64,000 nt of DNA from Pyxicephalus adspersus (Eukaryota; Chordata; Amphibia; Anura; Pyxicephalidae), in the NCBI RefSeq assembly GCF_032062135.1, contig NC_092861.1, positions 144,242,472 to 144,306,471 of the forward strand, read 5' to 3'. The notes under the pieces were generated by a model. The model worked only from the letters and a program-made list of their open reading frames with translations. It did no database searches and was not told where the DNA came from. Shown in pieces: positions 1 through 9,508 of the stretch. How positions within the stretch are numbered: position 1 is the first letter of the stretch; the number at the start of each line of letters is the position of its first letter. The translations under genes were made by a program, and so were the position numbers.

Positions 1-125
1 GGTCCTCTCCTCCTGTGCCACTGTCTGTATCTGTCTGTCATTTGCAACCCCTATTTAATGTACAGCACTGCGTAATATGTTGGCGCTATATAAATCTTGT
101 TTATTAATAATATTAATAATAATAC
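1..125 (+). mobile_element. L2-type LINE 3' tail, 5' cut by window edge
   Basis: This is the 3' end of a non-LTR retrotransposon. It carries the family's run 'ctgtcatttgcaaccc', then 'gcgctatataaat' and a short (TAA)n tail. The same consensus lies at the 3' end of the coding L2 fragment near 15 kb (opposite strand) and at 9374, 23469 and 39064. It has no coding capacity and its 5' part lies outside the window. Confidence 0.75.
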
Positions 126-1164
126 TGGACAATTGCAAGGGTCCCTAGTTCCTCCAGGGTCCCAGTTGACAGTATGACATTGGATGCAGAAAGCTGACAT
201 GCTCTGCACTTGGTCCTCCACTAAACCAATACCCAGAGCCCCATTTTGCCCTTAATTGCAATCAAGGATTTTAACAAAAAAAATTAGCTGGGAAATTACC
301 TAAATTACCATAAGCAAAATGTGAAAACATATTTCTTTTTTCATTGAGATTCTCAGGTGAAATGTAGCTAAAAAGAGATTTTGTAACCGTCAGAAGCCCT
401 TTAATGTCCCCTGCACCTTTCCAGCAACTTTACATGTAAGCTTGAGAAATTTCATGACAGCTTACAATATAATTATTATCATTAAAAAGTCTTCCTTGTT
501 CTCCAATTAGTACATTTTCCTGGGTTGAGAATGTCATCAATCTCCTGCAGCAAAAAAAGTATTTCCTCTCCCCCAGTGATCAGATTGCAACATTGTAACT
601 TTGTGGGAAGTCACCAGGTCAGAGGCTGCAGCAGAACATTTCTGAACAAAACCAAGAACTTCCCAGGGATCAAAGTTTAATTGCCATTGCTGATCTATGC
701 TGCAGGTAGATAGTAACCCAGGATGATTCTTGTACAAAGATGGTGCAATCCTACAGGGGATGGGGGTATCACTGCATCAGGGGTAATACTGTGAAAGTTC
801 ATAAATGGAAGTGTTGCATATCACATAGACATAAAACATATCTGATGCTAGGAGTTTTTTATTTCCCCATAGACTCCAATGCGTTTCACTAAATCCTGCA
901 ATAAATGTGTAATTTTGGGGATTTAAAAACACTCAATTAAAACCGAAACACCAAATGGGGTTCAAACCCCTAGGTGATCGATAAAAGGGAATGAGCATAT
1001 TCAGGGCAGAAGGATATGGGGATCCTCCGAGCTTCCCCCACTCTTCCTAAAACCTCTTTGTAAATTGGCACCTGCACCACCTGCTTTGGATTACATTTTT
1101 GGCCACTTTATTTTACACACAACTTCTTTACTTTAAATAACATATCCAGCATCATTTTACTAAT
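116..1164. other. No gene seen; diverged dispersed repeat at its start
   Basis: Positions about 120-265 resemble 3895-4075 (shared words 'gacatgctctg/ggcatgctgtg', 'ccattttgccc/cattttgtct' and 'agggtcccagtt/agggagtccaatt'). That suggests an old unnamed dispersed repeat lying directly after a LINE/SINE tail at both places. From 265 to 1164 I see AT-rich sequence with no repeat I recognise and no plausible exon. Confidence 0.35.
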
Positions 1165-1166
1165 TA

Positions 1167-1600
1167 CAGGTAGTCCCCAGGTTTAGGGCATCCAACATAC
1201 GGACGACTCCTAGATACGAACGGGGCTTCCCTGCTCATTTGTGTGCAGGATGGATGCTTGATAGGGGGAGGAGGCGGTTTGCATGACTTCTGTAACATCT
1301 TGTAACTCTTTAAAGACCAAGACAAACTCTTCAGTTGTTTCTTTTTGCATATCAAAGCACAGCTTGCTTTAGAAGTTAATGAATGTCTAGGCTCCATAAA
1401 GTTTTTTTGCTTTGTTTGTGATTAACTCACAGTGAGGATTTTATACAGTAACTGACACCACACTGCCTAATAATATGATGAGACAAACATCTGTCCTAAT
1501 TGCATTTATTAAAATAATGTACCTATTCTGACTTACATATAAGTTCAACTTAAGAACAAACCTACAGTCCCTATCTCGTATGTAACCCAGCGACTACCTG
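1167..1600. mobile_element. Non-autonomous Tigger/pogo-like DNA element (TA target duplication)
   Basis: The left end reads CAGGTAGTCCCCAGG and the right end reads CGACTACCTG, so the tips CAGGTAGTC are inverted repeats. Both ends are bordered by TA (1165-1166 and 1601-1602), the target duplication of the Tc1/mariner superfamily. The element is 434 bp with no transposase frame, so it would have been mobilised in trans. The inward sequence resembles pogo/Tigger-type ends more than Tc1 ends. Superfamily is well supported; family assignment is inference. Confidence 0.75.
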
Positions 1601-1602
1601 TA

Positions 1603-3074
1603 CAGTCATTCCTCACCTACATTACTGGGTCCAGGTCCATGAAGCCCCAAAAGACCACCAACCTATATTCTTTAGTAACCACTCATTTTGGAACCGGGCC
1701 CCCAGCCGTTATACTCCGCCTCAGGGACAGCTATAATTGGTTCCACCCCTCCGTTTCTTTAACTCTTACATATGTTAACATTATTTTTAAGGAACACCAT
1801 ACCTGTGATGGGTTCCTACCCCCTCGATACCACATATCAACAGCAATCCCCTCTTGGATTTGAACTGCCCTGACCACCCCGGGGTGAATGAGTGACCTTC
1901 TTCCTCTGGCTCCTCTTTCTAACTGACTCCTTTATTCCACCCTGCTTCCCACTTCTTGGTCATAACCAACCCCTAGCTGTCTTCCTCCACCTCCTTCTTT
2001 TTAACCCTTTGTTCTCCATAACCCCTTTTTTCCCTGTCATGTCGCCCCTTTACTTATCCTCCTTTCCTTGTTCTCCAGGGCTCACTGGATCAGTACAACG
2101 CAGCAATCCCCGACTCTCTCATATCTATTCCCAATGTTGATATTGCATCTTTAAAACAAACAAATCCCATTGTTAATATGATTTTGCAGCATTCTGTCCA
2201 ATCACATGCCAGCCCCTGGATTATTTGTAACATTAAAGAATATATATTGCTTCTTAATACTCCATGTGGCTTTCACAAAGCTCCTTAATGCCGCTGTATA
2301 TTTCTGATTGGAGTCTGTCTCTTACTTTCCATGGCCAGAAATGCATTTGCTCACATGAGAAATTAGAGACAGTTCGCCTAAAAGCAGATTGATATACATT
2401 AAGAGCCCTTCTATACGGTGCAGAGCTTTTACCCAAATTATATCCGCCGCCTGACGCTATCTTCGAGACATTAAACGCGCGCCGAAGGCTTTGTCCTAGT
2501 TCACTAATCCCAATTCTAATAAATTAAATAAACTTCAATGTTAGACCATCTACAAGTCGTGGGGGCTTGGTGATGTTTTATGAAAATGGAAAAAAGCTGC
2601 TGATGGTTAATATATTTTATTAAAAAATATACAAAGAGAATTTTTTTTCAATTTGTAGATTAGCATAGAAAAGAATTAGAATTAGGATTCTACTTCATCC
2701 TTAGGTAAAAAACTTTGGCTACAATACTCACCTTCAATCTGTAGCTGACTCTCCCCCATCCTCCTTACCACCCAGTCAGTAGTTCTTTTTCACCACTAGA
2801 TGTCCTCAGTCTTCCAAGACGAATGACACTGTGTGTTATACTGGGAACACACTATAAGTACAGGGTGTCATGGACCCGCCCCTTAAGGGGGTATTACCAT
2901 TGTACCCTTGTATTGATACAGAAAGAGGTGCTGATGGCTATTGATCATCTACTAGTTCTTTTTAGCCTTCTGCCATGTTTGACCCAATTAATGATTTATT
3001 TATACCTAGTAGCATGGTTGTTCTTTATTGTTCCACCTGGGTCAAGCCAATGAATATTTACTGAATGTAGTAGA
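1603..3074. other. No gene seen; pyrimidine-rich then unique sequence
   Basis: From 1870 to 2110 the + strand is rich in C and T (ccctt/tcctcc words) and looks like a decayed simple repeat. From 2180 to 2480 the sequence is non-repetitive and more even in composition; it could be conserved non-coding DNA, but nothing here proves it. The remainder is AT-rich with no recognisable repeat. Open frames are short and lack splice or codon-use support. Confidence 0.4.
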
Positions 3075-3392
3075 ACAGCTTTTCCCAACCTACCTCACCA
3101 ACCCCAGAGGAACGCTTGAAGTAATTCTTAAGCTACCCTACTAGGATCAATTTTTAGTAAGCTACCCTACTAGGATCAATTTTTAGAAGTGTCAATGGGA
3201 AATAAGCCAATTAAATTGGTGGAAGAGCGCCCCCTACATTGGTAGTGAGAATACCACCTCTATATACATCTAACATCAATAGAGTCATGCAGCTGTCTCT
3301 ACCAAGTGGTGTTGGTCCAAAAACTATGCAGTCATCATCAACAGCTTGAGGAATCCCTAGTAACCTCTGGAGGAACCCTGGTAGAGAATAGG
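3075..3392. mobile_element. MITE of the 'CAGTGTTTCCCAACC' family, with internal 29-bp tandem duplication
   Basis: The left end (cagcttttcccaacc) and right end (gaggaaccctggtagagaa) are diverged inverted ends, matching copies at 6773-7045, 13023-13250, 13256-13409 and 52610-52755. The core 'aggttgctag/ggaggaaccct' is shared by several copies. The hAT-like ends are non-coding. Inside, a 29-bp unit starting 'agctaccctactaggatc' is present twice in tandem at 3131 and 3160. The family is clear from multiple copies; the superfamily is inferred. Confidence 0.6.
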
Positions 3393-3599
3393 ATTATTCC
3401 ATAACTGATTGGTCTCTGCAGCAAAGAAGGATTTGCATTCCCTGACACCATTAAAATAATTCTGTTATCCTATTTATGTAAAGTTTCTCACTTGCAGGGC
3501 AACAATTCGTAATCTTTCCTTTTGCGGTGTCCACTAATGATGTCAAGAACAAGAAATTAATTTAAAACTTAATAGAAATCATAAAGCCTGTTAATTTTC

Positions 3600-3601
3600 C
3601 A

Positions 3602-3632
<31 letters not shown>

Positions 3633-3758
3633 GTTTCCTCTCTCTCTTTTCTCTTTTTCTTCCTCTCTCGCTCCTTCTGTATCACTTTTTTTCTTTGTTT
3701 CTTTCTTTCTCTTTTTGCCTTTCCTTTTCTCTCTTGTTCCATCTATCTATCTATCTTG
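3600..3758 (+). repeat. Pyrimidine microsatellite cluster (TTTC)n and (ATCT)n
   Basis: A (TTTC)n run at about 3603-3632 passes into irregular TCTC/TTTC sequence and ends with a short (ATCT)n at 3740-3756. Simple sequence only; a T/C-rich strand with the purines on the other strand. Confidence 0.9.
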
Positions 3759-3827
3759 TTAAAATGATATTCCACAATGATGAATCTTCAGATTTAGATA
3801 AGTTATCAGATTTGCCCTACACATTAA

Positions 3828-3890
3828 AGATGTACAGTGCTGCATAATATGTCGGCGCTATATAAATACTATGTAATAATAATAATATTT
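3828..3890 (+). mobile_element. LINE/SINE 3' tail fragment
   Basis: 'gtacagtgctgcataatatg' followed by 'tcggcgctatataaatac' and (TAA)n is the common 3' tail shared by the SINE at 8175 and the L2 elements. 'ataaatactatgtaataat' is closer to the SINE version of the tail than to the L2 version. Only the last 60 bases remain. Confidence 0.6.
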
Positions 3891-4556
3891 ATAACTTCCT
3901 TTAGTTCTACCCAACAACTATCTAGTGTGGTCCCCATTTTTGCCAGGGAGTCCAATTAAAGTACTGCAGGGGTGCAAGGAGCTGGCATGCTGTGAATTTG
4001 AGGTTCCCATGTAATAGCAGGCCAAGGACCCATTTTGTCTAATGTTGTCCATGATTGCGATAGACTTGTGGTCACATGTCTGTTCCCTAAAATATTAAAA
4101 GCAAATTTGTATGACTTTTAGCATTGTCAGGGGAATTTATTACACCGTATGTGTTATCAAGCTTTTTGTTTAGCTTTGCTTTTACAACTACCTTAAACAA
4201 AAATGAAGAGTTTTAGGTAGAGCTCTGCTTTAAATTATTCACAGTGAGAAATTAACAAATGTGGAGAATTCTTGCAAATTACCGGGGCACCTTAAATTAT
4301 CCATAAAACAAGAGTTGGTGGTTTATCTGCACTGCGCATTCTGCATACAAATAGGTTACCTTTTTAATCTAGATCAGCCACCGATAAGAAGCTTAGACCT
4401 GTAGTGTGCAGACCTCGGTACAATGATGTGCCACTTCTATAGGACATGAGCCCCATCTATAGTTATGTGCACAAATCAAGCTCTGCAATGACTTTATTCT
4501 GAGTGACTAATGGATCCAGAGGAAACTGAGCACCATATAGAAATATCATCCGACCC
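3891..4556. other. Decayed dispersed repeat, then no recognisable feature
   Basis: The first part (to about 4075) shares words with 120-265. The remainder to 4556 has no tandem structure, no TIRs that I can pair and no credible coding frame. Confidence 0.35.
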
Positions 4557-4559
4557 AAT

Positions 4560-4710
4560 GGCCCATATTTATGAAAGCTCTCCAAGGCTGGAGAGAATAC
4601 ACTTTCATCAGTGAAGCTGGGTGATCCAGCAAACCTGGAATGGATCTGGCCAGCTTCACTTCTGAAGGTGTATTCTCTCCAGCCTTGGAGAGCTTTCATA
4701 AATCAGGCCC
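4560..4710. mobile_element. Foldback MITE copy A ('ctccaaggctggagag' family)
   Basis: The two halves are inverted repeats: ggcccatatttatgaaagct at the left and agctttcataaatcaggccc at the right, with inner arms carrying 'tccaaggctggagagaatac' and its complement. Related copies lie at 5484, 13461, 13691, 32716, 42741, 49157, 58621 and 59064. Length is 151 bp. The element is followed and preceded by 'cccaatg', part of which may be a target duplication. No coding capacity; mobilising transposase unknown. Confidence 0.8.
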
Positions 4711-4713
4711 AAT

Positions 4714-5483
4714 GTCTCACTTCTATCACAAACCCTAAAAAAAGGGGGTTATTCCTAATTGTAGGACCAGGGCTTATAAGGCAAACTAGGCAATCGCCCA
4801 GGGTCCCCTGGCTTTTCAGGGCTTCAGTTGATAGAATGGCAGTGGAGCAGGAAGGTGCAATGCTGCCCATTTGGGGGCGCCATTTATTATAAGCCCAGGC
4901 TTCCTTTATATCTAAAATTGTCTCTCTTTAAGATGGTGGATGGAACCATGCTAATTATTCCTTGGGTAACGTTTGCATACAGAACAGAAGCTATATAGCC
5001 AAATATTATAGAAACCAGACAATTTCTAATGCAATCTATTGCATTTTTGAAAATAGCATTTGAATTGATGTACATTAGGACCATCCATTGATTTCAGCGC
5101 GGAACCAAAAATTGTGCACAGCTATGCATAGCTTCCTGGATACATCACAATACCTGGAATTAGTATTTCTTCCGAGAGTTATGAAACTCTTGCACCAGGA
5201 TGCATAAAGTGGCTACGTCTTGGGAAGAATTATGAAAATATTAAAATGCCTCAATGGGAGGATTTGTCAGGATGGGCTGCCTTTGCATACAGATCATAGT
5301 AGGTATTACCCACATGTGATGCCAAACGTACTTGATTGGTAGAACTGAAATGAAATGAATAAAAGGGGCTGGTCAGGGGCGGTTAAGCTAGGAAGGAAAT
5401 GGCTGGATGATATTGGATGCCCTCCAGCTGAGAAATAAGACGTGCGCTATCTGATTTGCTGCAGCTTCCAATGCCCATTGTGC
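4714..5483. other. No gene seen
   Basis: Around 4740-4885 there is a GC-richer patch containing 'gcaatcgcccagggtcccc', a phrase echoed at 42690 and 42970, so it is probably an old dispersed repeat. The rest is AT-rich, without tandem repeats or a plausible exon. Confidence 0.35.
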
Positions 5484-5580
5484 CTGTTTTATTAAAGCGC
5501 TACAAACCCATCCTAAGTTTGCTGGATCACTCAGGATCTCCCATGACATTATATATTCTCCAGTCTTTGAGAGCTTTATT
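5484..5580. mobile_element. Foldback MITE, truncated copy
   Basis: Shares 'tttattaaag', 'tttgctggatcactcagg' and the right end 'gagagctttatt' with the other foldback copies, but is shorter and lacks most of the left arm. Decayed remnant. Confidence 0.5.
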
Positions 5581-5859
5581 AAAAAGAAATAAAATTAGAG
5601 ATGGTATAAGTATGTGCAAGGCAGTTCAGTTTTAAGGTTATTTTCAATATATTAGATTACAAGTGGTGCACAATTGACCATTGGTTGCTACAGGTCAAGC
5701 CACCATTCTATAGGTCATCCCTAACCTATTAAATACAATGTAATAAATAATATACAGCCTAATAACTCTTATCCAATGAAAAGCAAATGAAATAAACTAG
5801 CAAAGAAATAACTTTTATTATAAAGCCGATATACGCATTTTATATTTGTATCTAAAACA

Positions 5860-6080
5860 CAAAGTTGTTTATCATTGAGATTGAATTAGCTGCGTCGCTG
5901 CTAATCAATAGGGCCGTTCATTAATAAAGCACTGAGCAATTTGTTTTTATTAGCTGTACTTTAAGGTTGTCATTATTTTCTATTTGACTGTCTGTCTCGT
6001 CCGTGGGGTTTATTTAGTAAGAGTGCACAGGGCACCGACGGAGTACGGAGAGACACGGCGAGCCATCAAAATTCACCTTA
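5860..6080. promoter_or_regulatory. Candidate conserved non-coding block (unproven)
   Basis: A non-repetitive, compositionally mixed stretch between AT-rich DNA. It contains 'gctgctaatcaata', 'cattaataaag' and CpG-bearing words (gtcgct, cgacgg, cacggcg) that are scarce elsewhere in the window. This texture is common in developmental enhancers but is not diagnostic. No start codon, splice pattern or codon bias suggests an exon. Offered only as a place to test conservation. Confidence 0.2.
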
Positions 6081-6469
6081 CCTGTCTAGGGCAATCAGAA
6101 CAATGAATGAGATAAAGGTTGATTACTAAGAGTTACTGTACCCTGCTCACTGACTATTGCAATTTTTATGTATTTTTGATATGACTTTCACATTTTTATG
6201 CACTTGACGTTGTCTATTGTCACGATTGGGTTTTTTTGTATGTACAGAATTGTCAATTCTCCCTCTAGTGGCTTTCTCTATATTGAGAATAACATTTCAC
6301 CATCCTGCCGAACAATTGCTGAAATGTCTGAATGAGCCACATAGAAAGCAGGCTGGCTTGTCCTGGGAATGTAATCAGTGGGAGGAGAGGTGCAGCTCAT
6401 ATTAAAGCCTTTGCAAACAAGAAACCTACAAAACCGTATACAAAGAGACCAAAAACATGTAGTTAATAT

Positions 6470-6690
6470 ATATTAATGTAAATTTTTATATTATTTATTT
6501 TTTTTACACATTTTTATATATTATTATCATTTTTTATTACATATTTTTATATATTATTATCATTTTTTATTATATATTTTATATATTATTATACTTTTTA
6601 TTATATATTTTTATATAATATATATTTTTTATTATATATTTTATATATTATTTTTATATATTTTTATATATTATTACTTTTTTTATTAAA
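6470..6690 (+). repeat. AT-rich tandem repeat, TTTTTATATATTATTA units
   Basis: Units of the form 'tttttatatattattatc' recur about every 30 bases, with slippage variants 'tttttattatatatttta'. Almost no G or C for over 200 bases. Confidence 0.85.
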
Positions 6691-6772
6691 GCACCAGTAA
6701 TAAACTTGCATACAAAACAAAAACAATCAATGACAGATCAAAAAGAGGACCAAAATAGTTCATAGCCTAAGC

Positions 6773-7045
6773 CAGTGTTTCCCAACCAGGGTTGTGTGGA
6801 TTCCTAGGGTTCCTCCAGGGATTGCTAGCGGTTCGTTGAGCAATTTGTGTCTCTCAGGTCAGTTTAATAGATATCAATGATCTTTTTGGCTATCTGTAAG
6901 GGTGACATTGCAATGTAAGAGGAATTCTTCCCACTGACCACCACACTAAAATACTATGAGATGTGGATATAGTTAATATAGAAGGGGTTCCCTAAGAACT
7001 GAAAGTTATCTCAAGGGGTCCCCCATGTTAAAAAGCTTGGCACTG
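6773..7045. mobile_element. MITE of the 'CAGTGTTTCCCAACC' family, most complete copy
   Basis: It starts CAGTGTTTCCCAACCAGGG and ends with agcttggcactg, so the tips CAGTG/CACTG are inverted. Internal words 'gggttcctccaggga', 'cttcccactgaccacc' and 'tctcaaggggtcccccatg' recur in the copies at 13023 and 13256. Length is about 273 bp with no open frame. hAT-like by its CAGTG tip; I could not confirm an 8-bp duplication. Confidence 0.65.
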
Positions 7046-7857
7046 ATCAAAGGGGTGGGGTAGCCTAGAATAGAATAGGTAACATTGATGGAACTTCCTT
7101 AACATTTGTGGGATCAGATATTGATGCTGGAGGATACTCTGCCTCCCGTCACCCCAATGACGTCATATAAAACTGAGGATTATTAAAATCCAAGCTTCAA
7201 AAAACAAGCTTCTAAACTCTGGCAGGTTGATAATGTAAATATCAGTCTGTGTTTTCATTGGTTTGAGATTGTCAGGTGTGGCTCTGCCCTTGACAACCAC
7301 CAGCCAATGAGTTAGCAAGCAGATGTTTACCCTAGCAACCTGCAGGATTTCATGCTCTTGTCACAGCAATGGTCTCCTAGTTAAGTTGATTTTTTTATAT
7401 TTTTATATTAAATTATTCCAAGTTTCCGAAAGCAAAGGGAGGATGACAGAAAATCAGACCCTGAAGCTGCACGGGAGGTTGAAATAAACAATTTCCCCAA
7501 CGCTTCCTTTAGGGTTAAATTCCAGTCCGGTCGTCCGTGTCTGGCTTTGGAACAAGTCTATCTCAGTTATGTCAAGAAGCTCACTCCGAGCCCCTTCACA
7601 GCGATGTTTGTTAATAGGCTTATAAGTATTGGCAGTTTTTGGAATGCCCTCGCAATGACAGTTGCCTGTCTCCTGAACGCATTGATTTTTTTGGAAGCTC
7701 CAGGATGTGGAGTCTTGTCAGCTGATAAGCATCCTATGTGTCTGAAAACCTGCAGTCTAAAGAGGGCTTTTTTTATTTTTTATTTCCTCCTCGCACAATT
7801 TCACAGAACAGAAATAAATACCAGTCCTATGGGATATAACATTTGACGGAGTTGTAG
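7046..7857. other. No gene seen; CCAAT-CRE-TATA cluster inside
   Basis: Apart from the motif cluster at 7154-7172 (listed separately) and an AT-rich patch at 7390, nothing is recognisable. An open frame of 99 codons at 7547-7846 has no homology that I recognise and no splice context. Confidence 0.35.
7154..7172 (+). promoter_or_regulatory. Adjacent CCAAT, palindromic CRE (TGACGTCA) and TATAAAA motifs
   Basis: CCAAT at 7154-7158 overlaps the full CRE palindrome TGACGTCA (7158-7165), directly followed by TATAAAA (7166-7172). The CRE binds CREB/ATF factors and TATAAA binds TBP. In functional promoters the CRE usually sits tens of bases upstream of TATA, so zero spacing argues against an ordinary promoter. 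No downstream gene is visible. Likely a chance match. Confidence 0.2.
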
Positions 7858-8060
7858 AAGAGGACCTGTCACCAAAGTGGACCTGTCACCAAGGAGGACC
7901 TGTCACCAAGGAGGACCTGTCACCAAAGATGACCTGTCACCAAGGAGGACCAGTCACCAAAGATGACCTGTCACCAAGGAGGACCAGTCACCAAGGAGGA
8001 CCTGTCACCAAGGAGGACCAGTCACCAAGGAGGACCTGTCACCAAGGAGGACCTGTCACT
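7858..8060 (+). repeat. 17-bp minisatellite, about 12 units (ggaggacctgtcaccaa)
   Basis: Twelve or so head-to-tail units of 17 bp: AAGGAGGACCTGTCACC with variants (cagtcacc, aagatgacc). 17 is not divisible by three, so a frame running through it cycles through all three phases. That produces the repetitive open frame at 7929-8339, which is therefore not a gene. Confidence 0.95.
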
Positions 8061-8174
8061 GGGACAGCTGTAGAAAGGAACCTTATTACAGTTGGTCACC
8101 AAAAGAAGAAATGTAAAGAGGATATCAGGATGAAGTGTGAATATGCTTGGAGTTGCCATTGTACAAGCAGAATC

Positions 8175-8497
8175 GGGCAGCATGGTTGCTCAGTGGTTAG
8201 CACTCTGGCCTTTGCAGCGCTGGGTCCCAGATTTGAATCTCAGCAAGGCCACTATCTGTATGACGTTTACAGGTTTTCCCCATGTTTACATGGGTTTGCT
8301 CTTGGTACTCCGGTTACCTCCCACATGCAGTTAGGTTAGTTACCTTACCCCCCAATTGACCCCAGAATGTTTGAATGACATATAACTATGGTAGGGATAT
8401 CAGATTGTGAGGGACAGCTAGTGACATGACTATGGACTTTGTAAAGTGCTGCGTAATATGTCAGCGCTATATAAATACTGTGTAATAATAATTTGTC
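8175..8497 (+). mobile_element. Near full-length V-SINE-like SINE with tRNA head and L2-type tail
   Basis: The head is tRNA-like: A box tggttgctcagtgg at 8183-8196 and B box agatttgaatctc at 8229-8241, the internal RNA polymerase III promoter. A conserved body follows (acaggttttccccatg, tgggtttgctcttggtactc, cacatgcagttaggtt), as in vertebrate V-SINEs. The 3' part (gtgctgcgtaatatgtcagc, gctatataaatactgtg, taataataat) is the same tail found on the L2 elements here, so L2 reverse transcriptase is the likely mobiliser. Related copies: 35561, 38288 and 44700. It is non-coding. Head and body mutations indicate an old, inactive copy. Confidence 0.85.
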
Positions 8498-8589
8498 ATA
8501 TTGTTTTTGAGTTTTCTCTATAAAACCCTTTCCTAACTCCCAAGAGAGAGCAGTATTTGTATGTACGCTGCCTAGGCAAAAAAAAAAAA

Positions 8590-8945
8590 CTCTTATTTTG
8601 TTGGACTTTACCATTGATCATGGCATCCTTTCGATAATCTCATGTATGGTCACAACATTTATTTCTATCCAGAGTTACATTCATTTTTCACCAAGATCTT
8701 GTATTGATTATGGGAGAGTTGGACCGCTTTGTAAAGTCTTCTTCAGCACATTCCAGAGACTCTCAATGGGATTTAGTTCTGGTCTCTGCGGTGGCCAATC
8801 CATGTGTGACAATGATGCCTCCATGGAATTTGAACTCAATGAATCCTGGCATTGTCGACTTTCATTTTATTTGTGTCCTCATGGAAGAAAAAAAGCCATG
8901 GATAGAAAAACCCGGACATTCATGATATTCAGGTAGTCAGCCTTA
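8590..8945 (-). pseudogene. Tc1/mariner transposase C-terminal fragment (family 1), decayed
   Basis: Read on the minus strand, about 8802-8705 encodes PPQRPELNPIESLW followed by NVLKKTLQSGPTLP. The first stretch is the Tc1-type block around the last acidic residue of the DDE/D triad. Upstream DNA matches the second copy at 43689-44050 on the + strand over about 330 bases, which confirms a shared family. Frameshifts and stops break the frame and no N-terminal DNA-binding domain is present. It cannot make a functional transposase. Confidence 0.8.
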
Positions 8946-9373
8946 AAGCCTAACTCCGATACAATTAAATGTTACTCTTGCAATGGGGCTTCCTCTGCAC
9001 TGCAAGGGTTAAATATTGGTTGTGATCTAGGGGGAACATAAGCAGCAGGCATACTAACTTCATCCTCACCCCTTCTTTCGGTTCTGTGCTCTCCAATGCT
9101 CTGCACTGTAGGCTGGCCTTCTAACTTCAAACAATGGATTTGTGGTCCTGCATTGTAGGTGATGATATCAAGGGCCTGTGATTGATGGAAAGTGTGCCAA
9201 AGGGATAAGCTTTGGGGTACTGGTATTCAGGGCCACCATCAGGAAGGAGACAAGGGGTACTTCTGTACCCGGCCTTGTTACAAGGAGCTTGACTAATTTA
9301 ATACTGGAACTTTTAGACACTTTTAGAACTTTTTATGGCCCCTCCTGTTGTGTGCTACTTACCCCTCTTCTTA
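8946..9373. other. No gene seen
   Basis: Mixed-composition sequence with no tandem structure or recognisable mobile element. Short open frames only. Confidence 0.35.
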
Positions 9374-9508
9374 AATTGTGAGCTAATCTGAGCAGGGTTC
9401 TGTCCTCCTGTTTCATTGTTTGTACCTGTCTGTCATTTGCAACCCCTATATAAAATACAGAGCTGCGTAATATGTTGGCGTTATATAAATCCTGTTTATT
9501 ATAATTAC
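9374..9508 (+). mobile_element. L2-type LINE 3' tail
   Basis: 'attgtgagctaatctgagca', 'gggttctgtcctcctg', 'ctgtcatttgcaacccc' and 'gttatataaatcctgttt' match the L2 3' consensus, ending in a decayed (TTA)n. A 5'-truncated insertion, as is usual for LINEs. Confidence 0.75.

Noticed and set aside
8175..8245. tRNA-like sequence with A and B boxes
   Set aside because: It is the head of a V-SINE-like SINE, with SINE body and tail following. It does not form a complete tRNA cloverleaf that I could draw, so no tRNA gene is called.
7929..8339. 136-codon repetitive open frame
   Set aside because: It is a translation of the 17-bp minisatellite continuing into a SINE.
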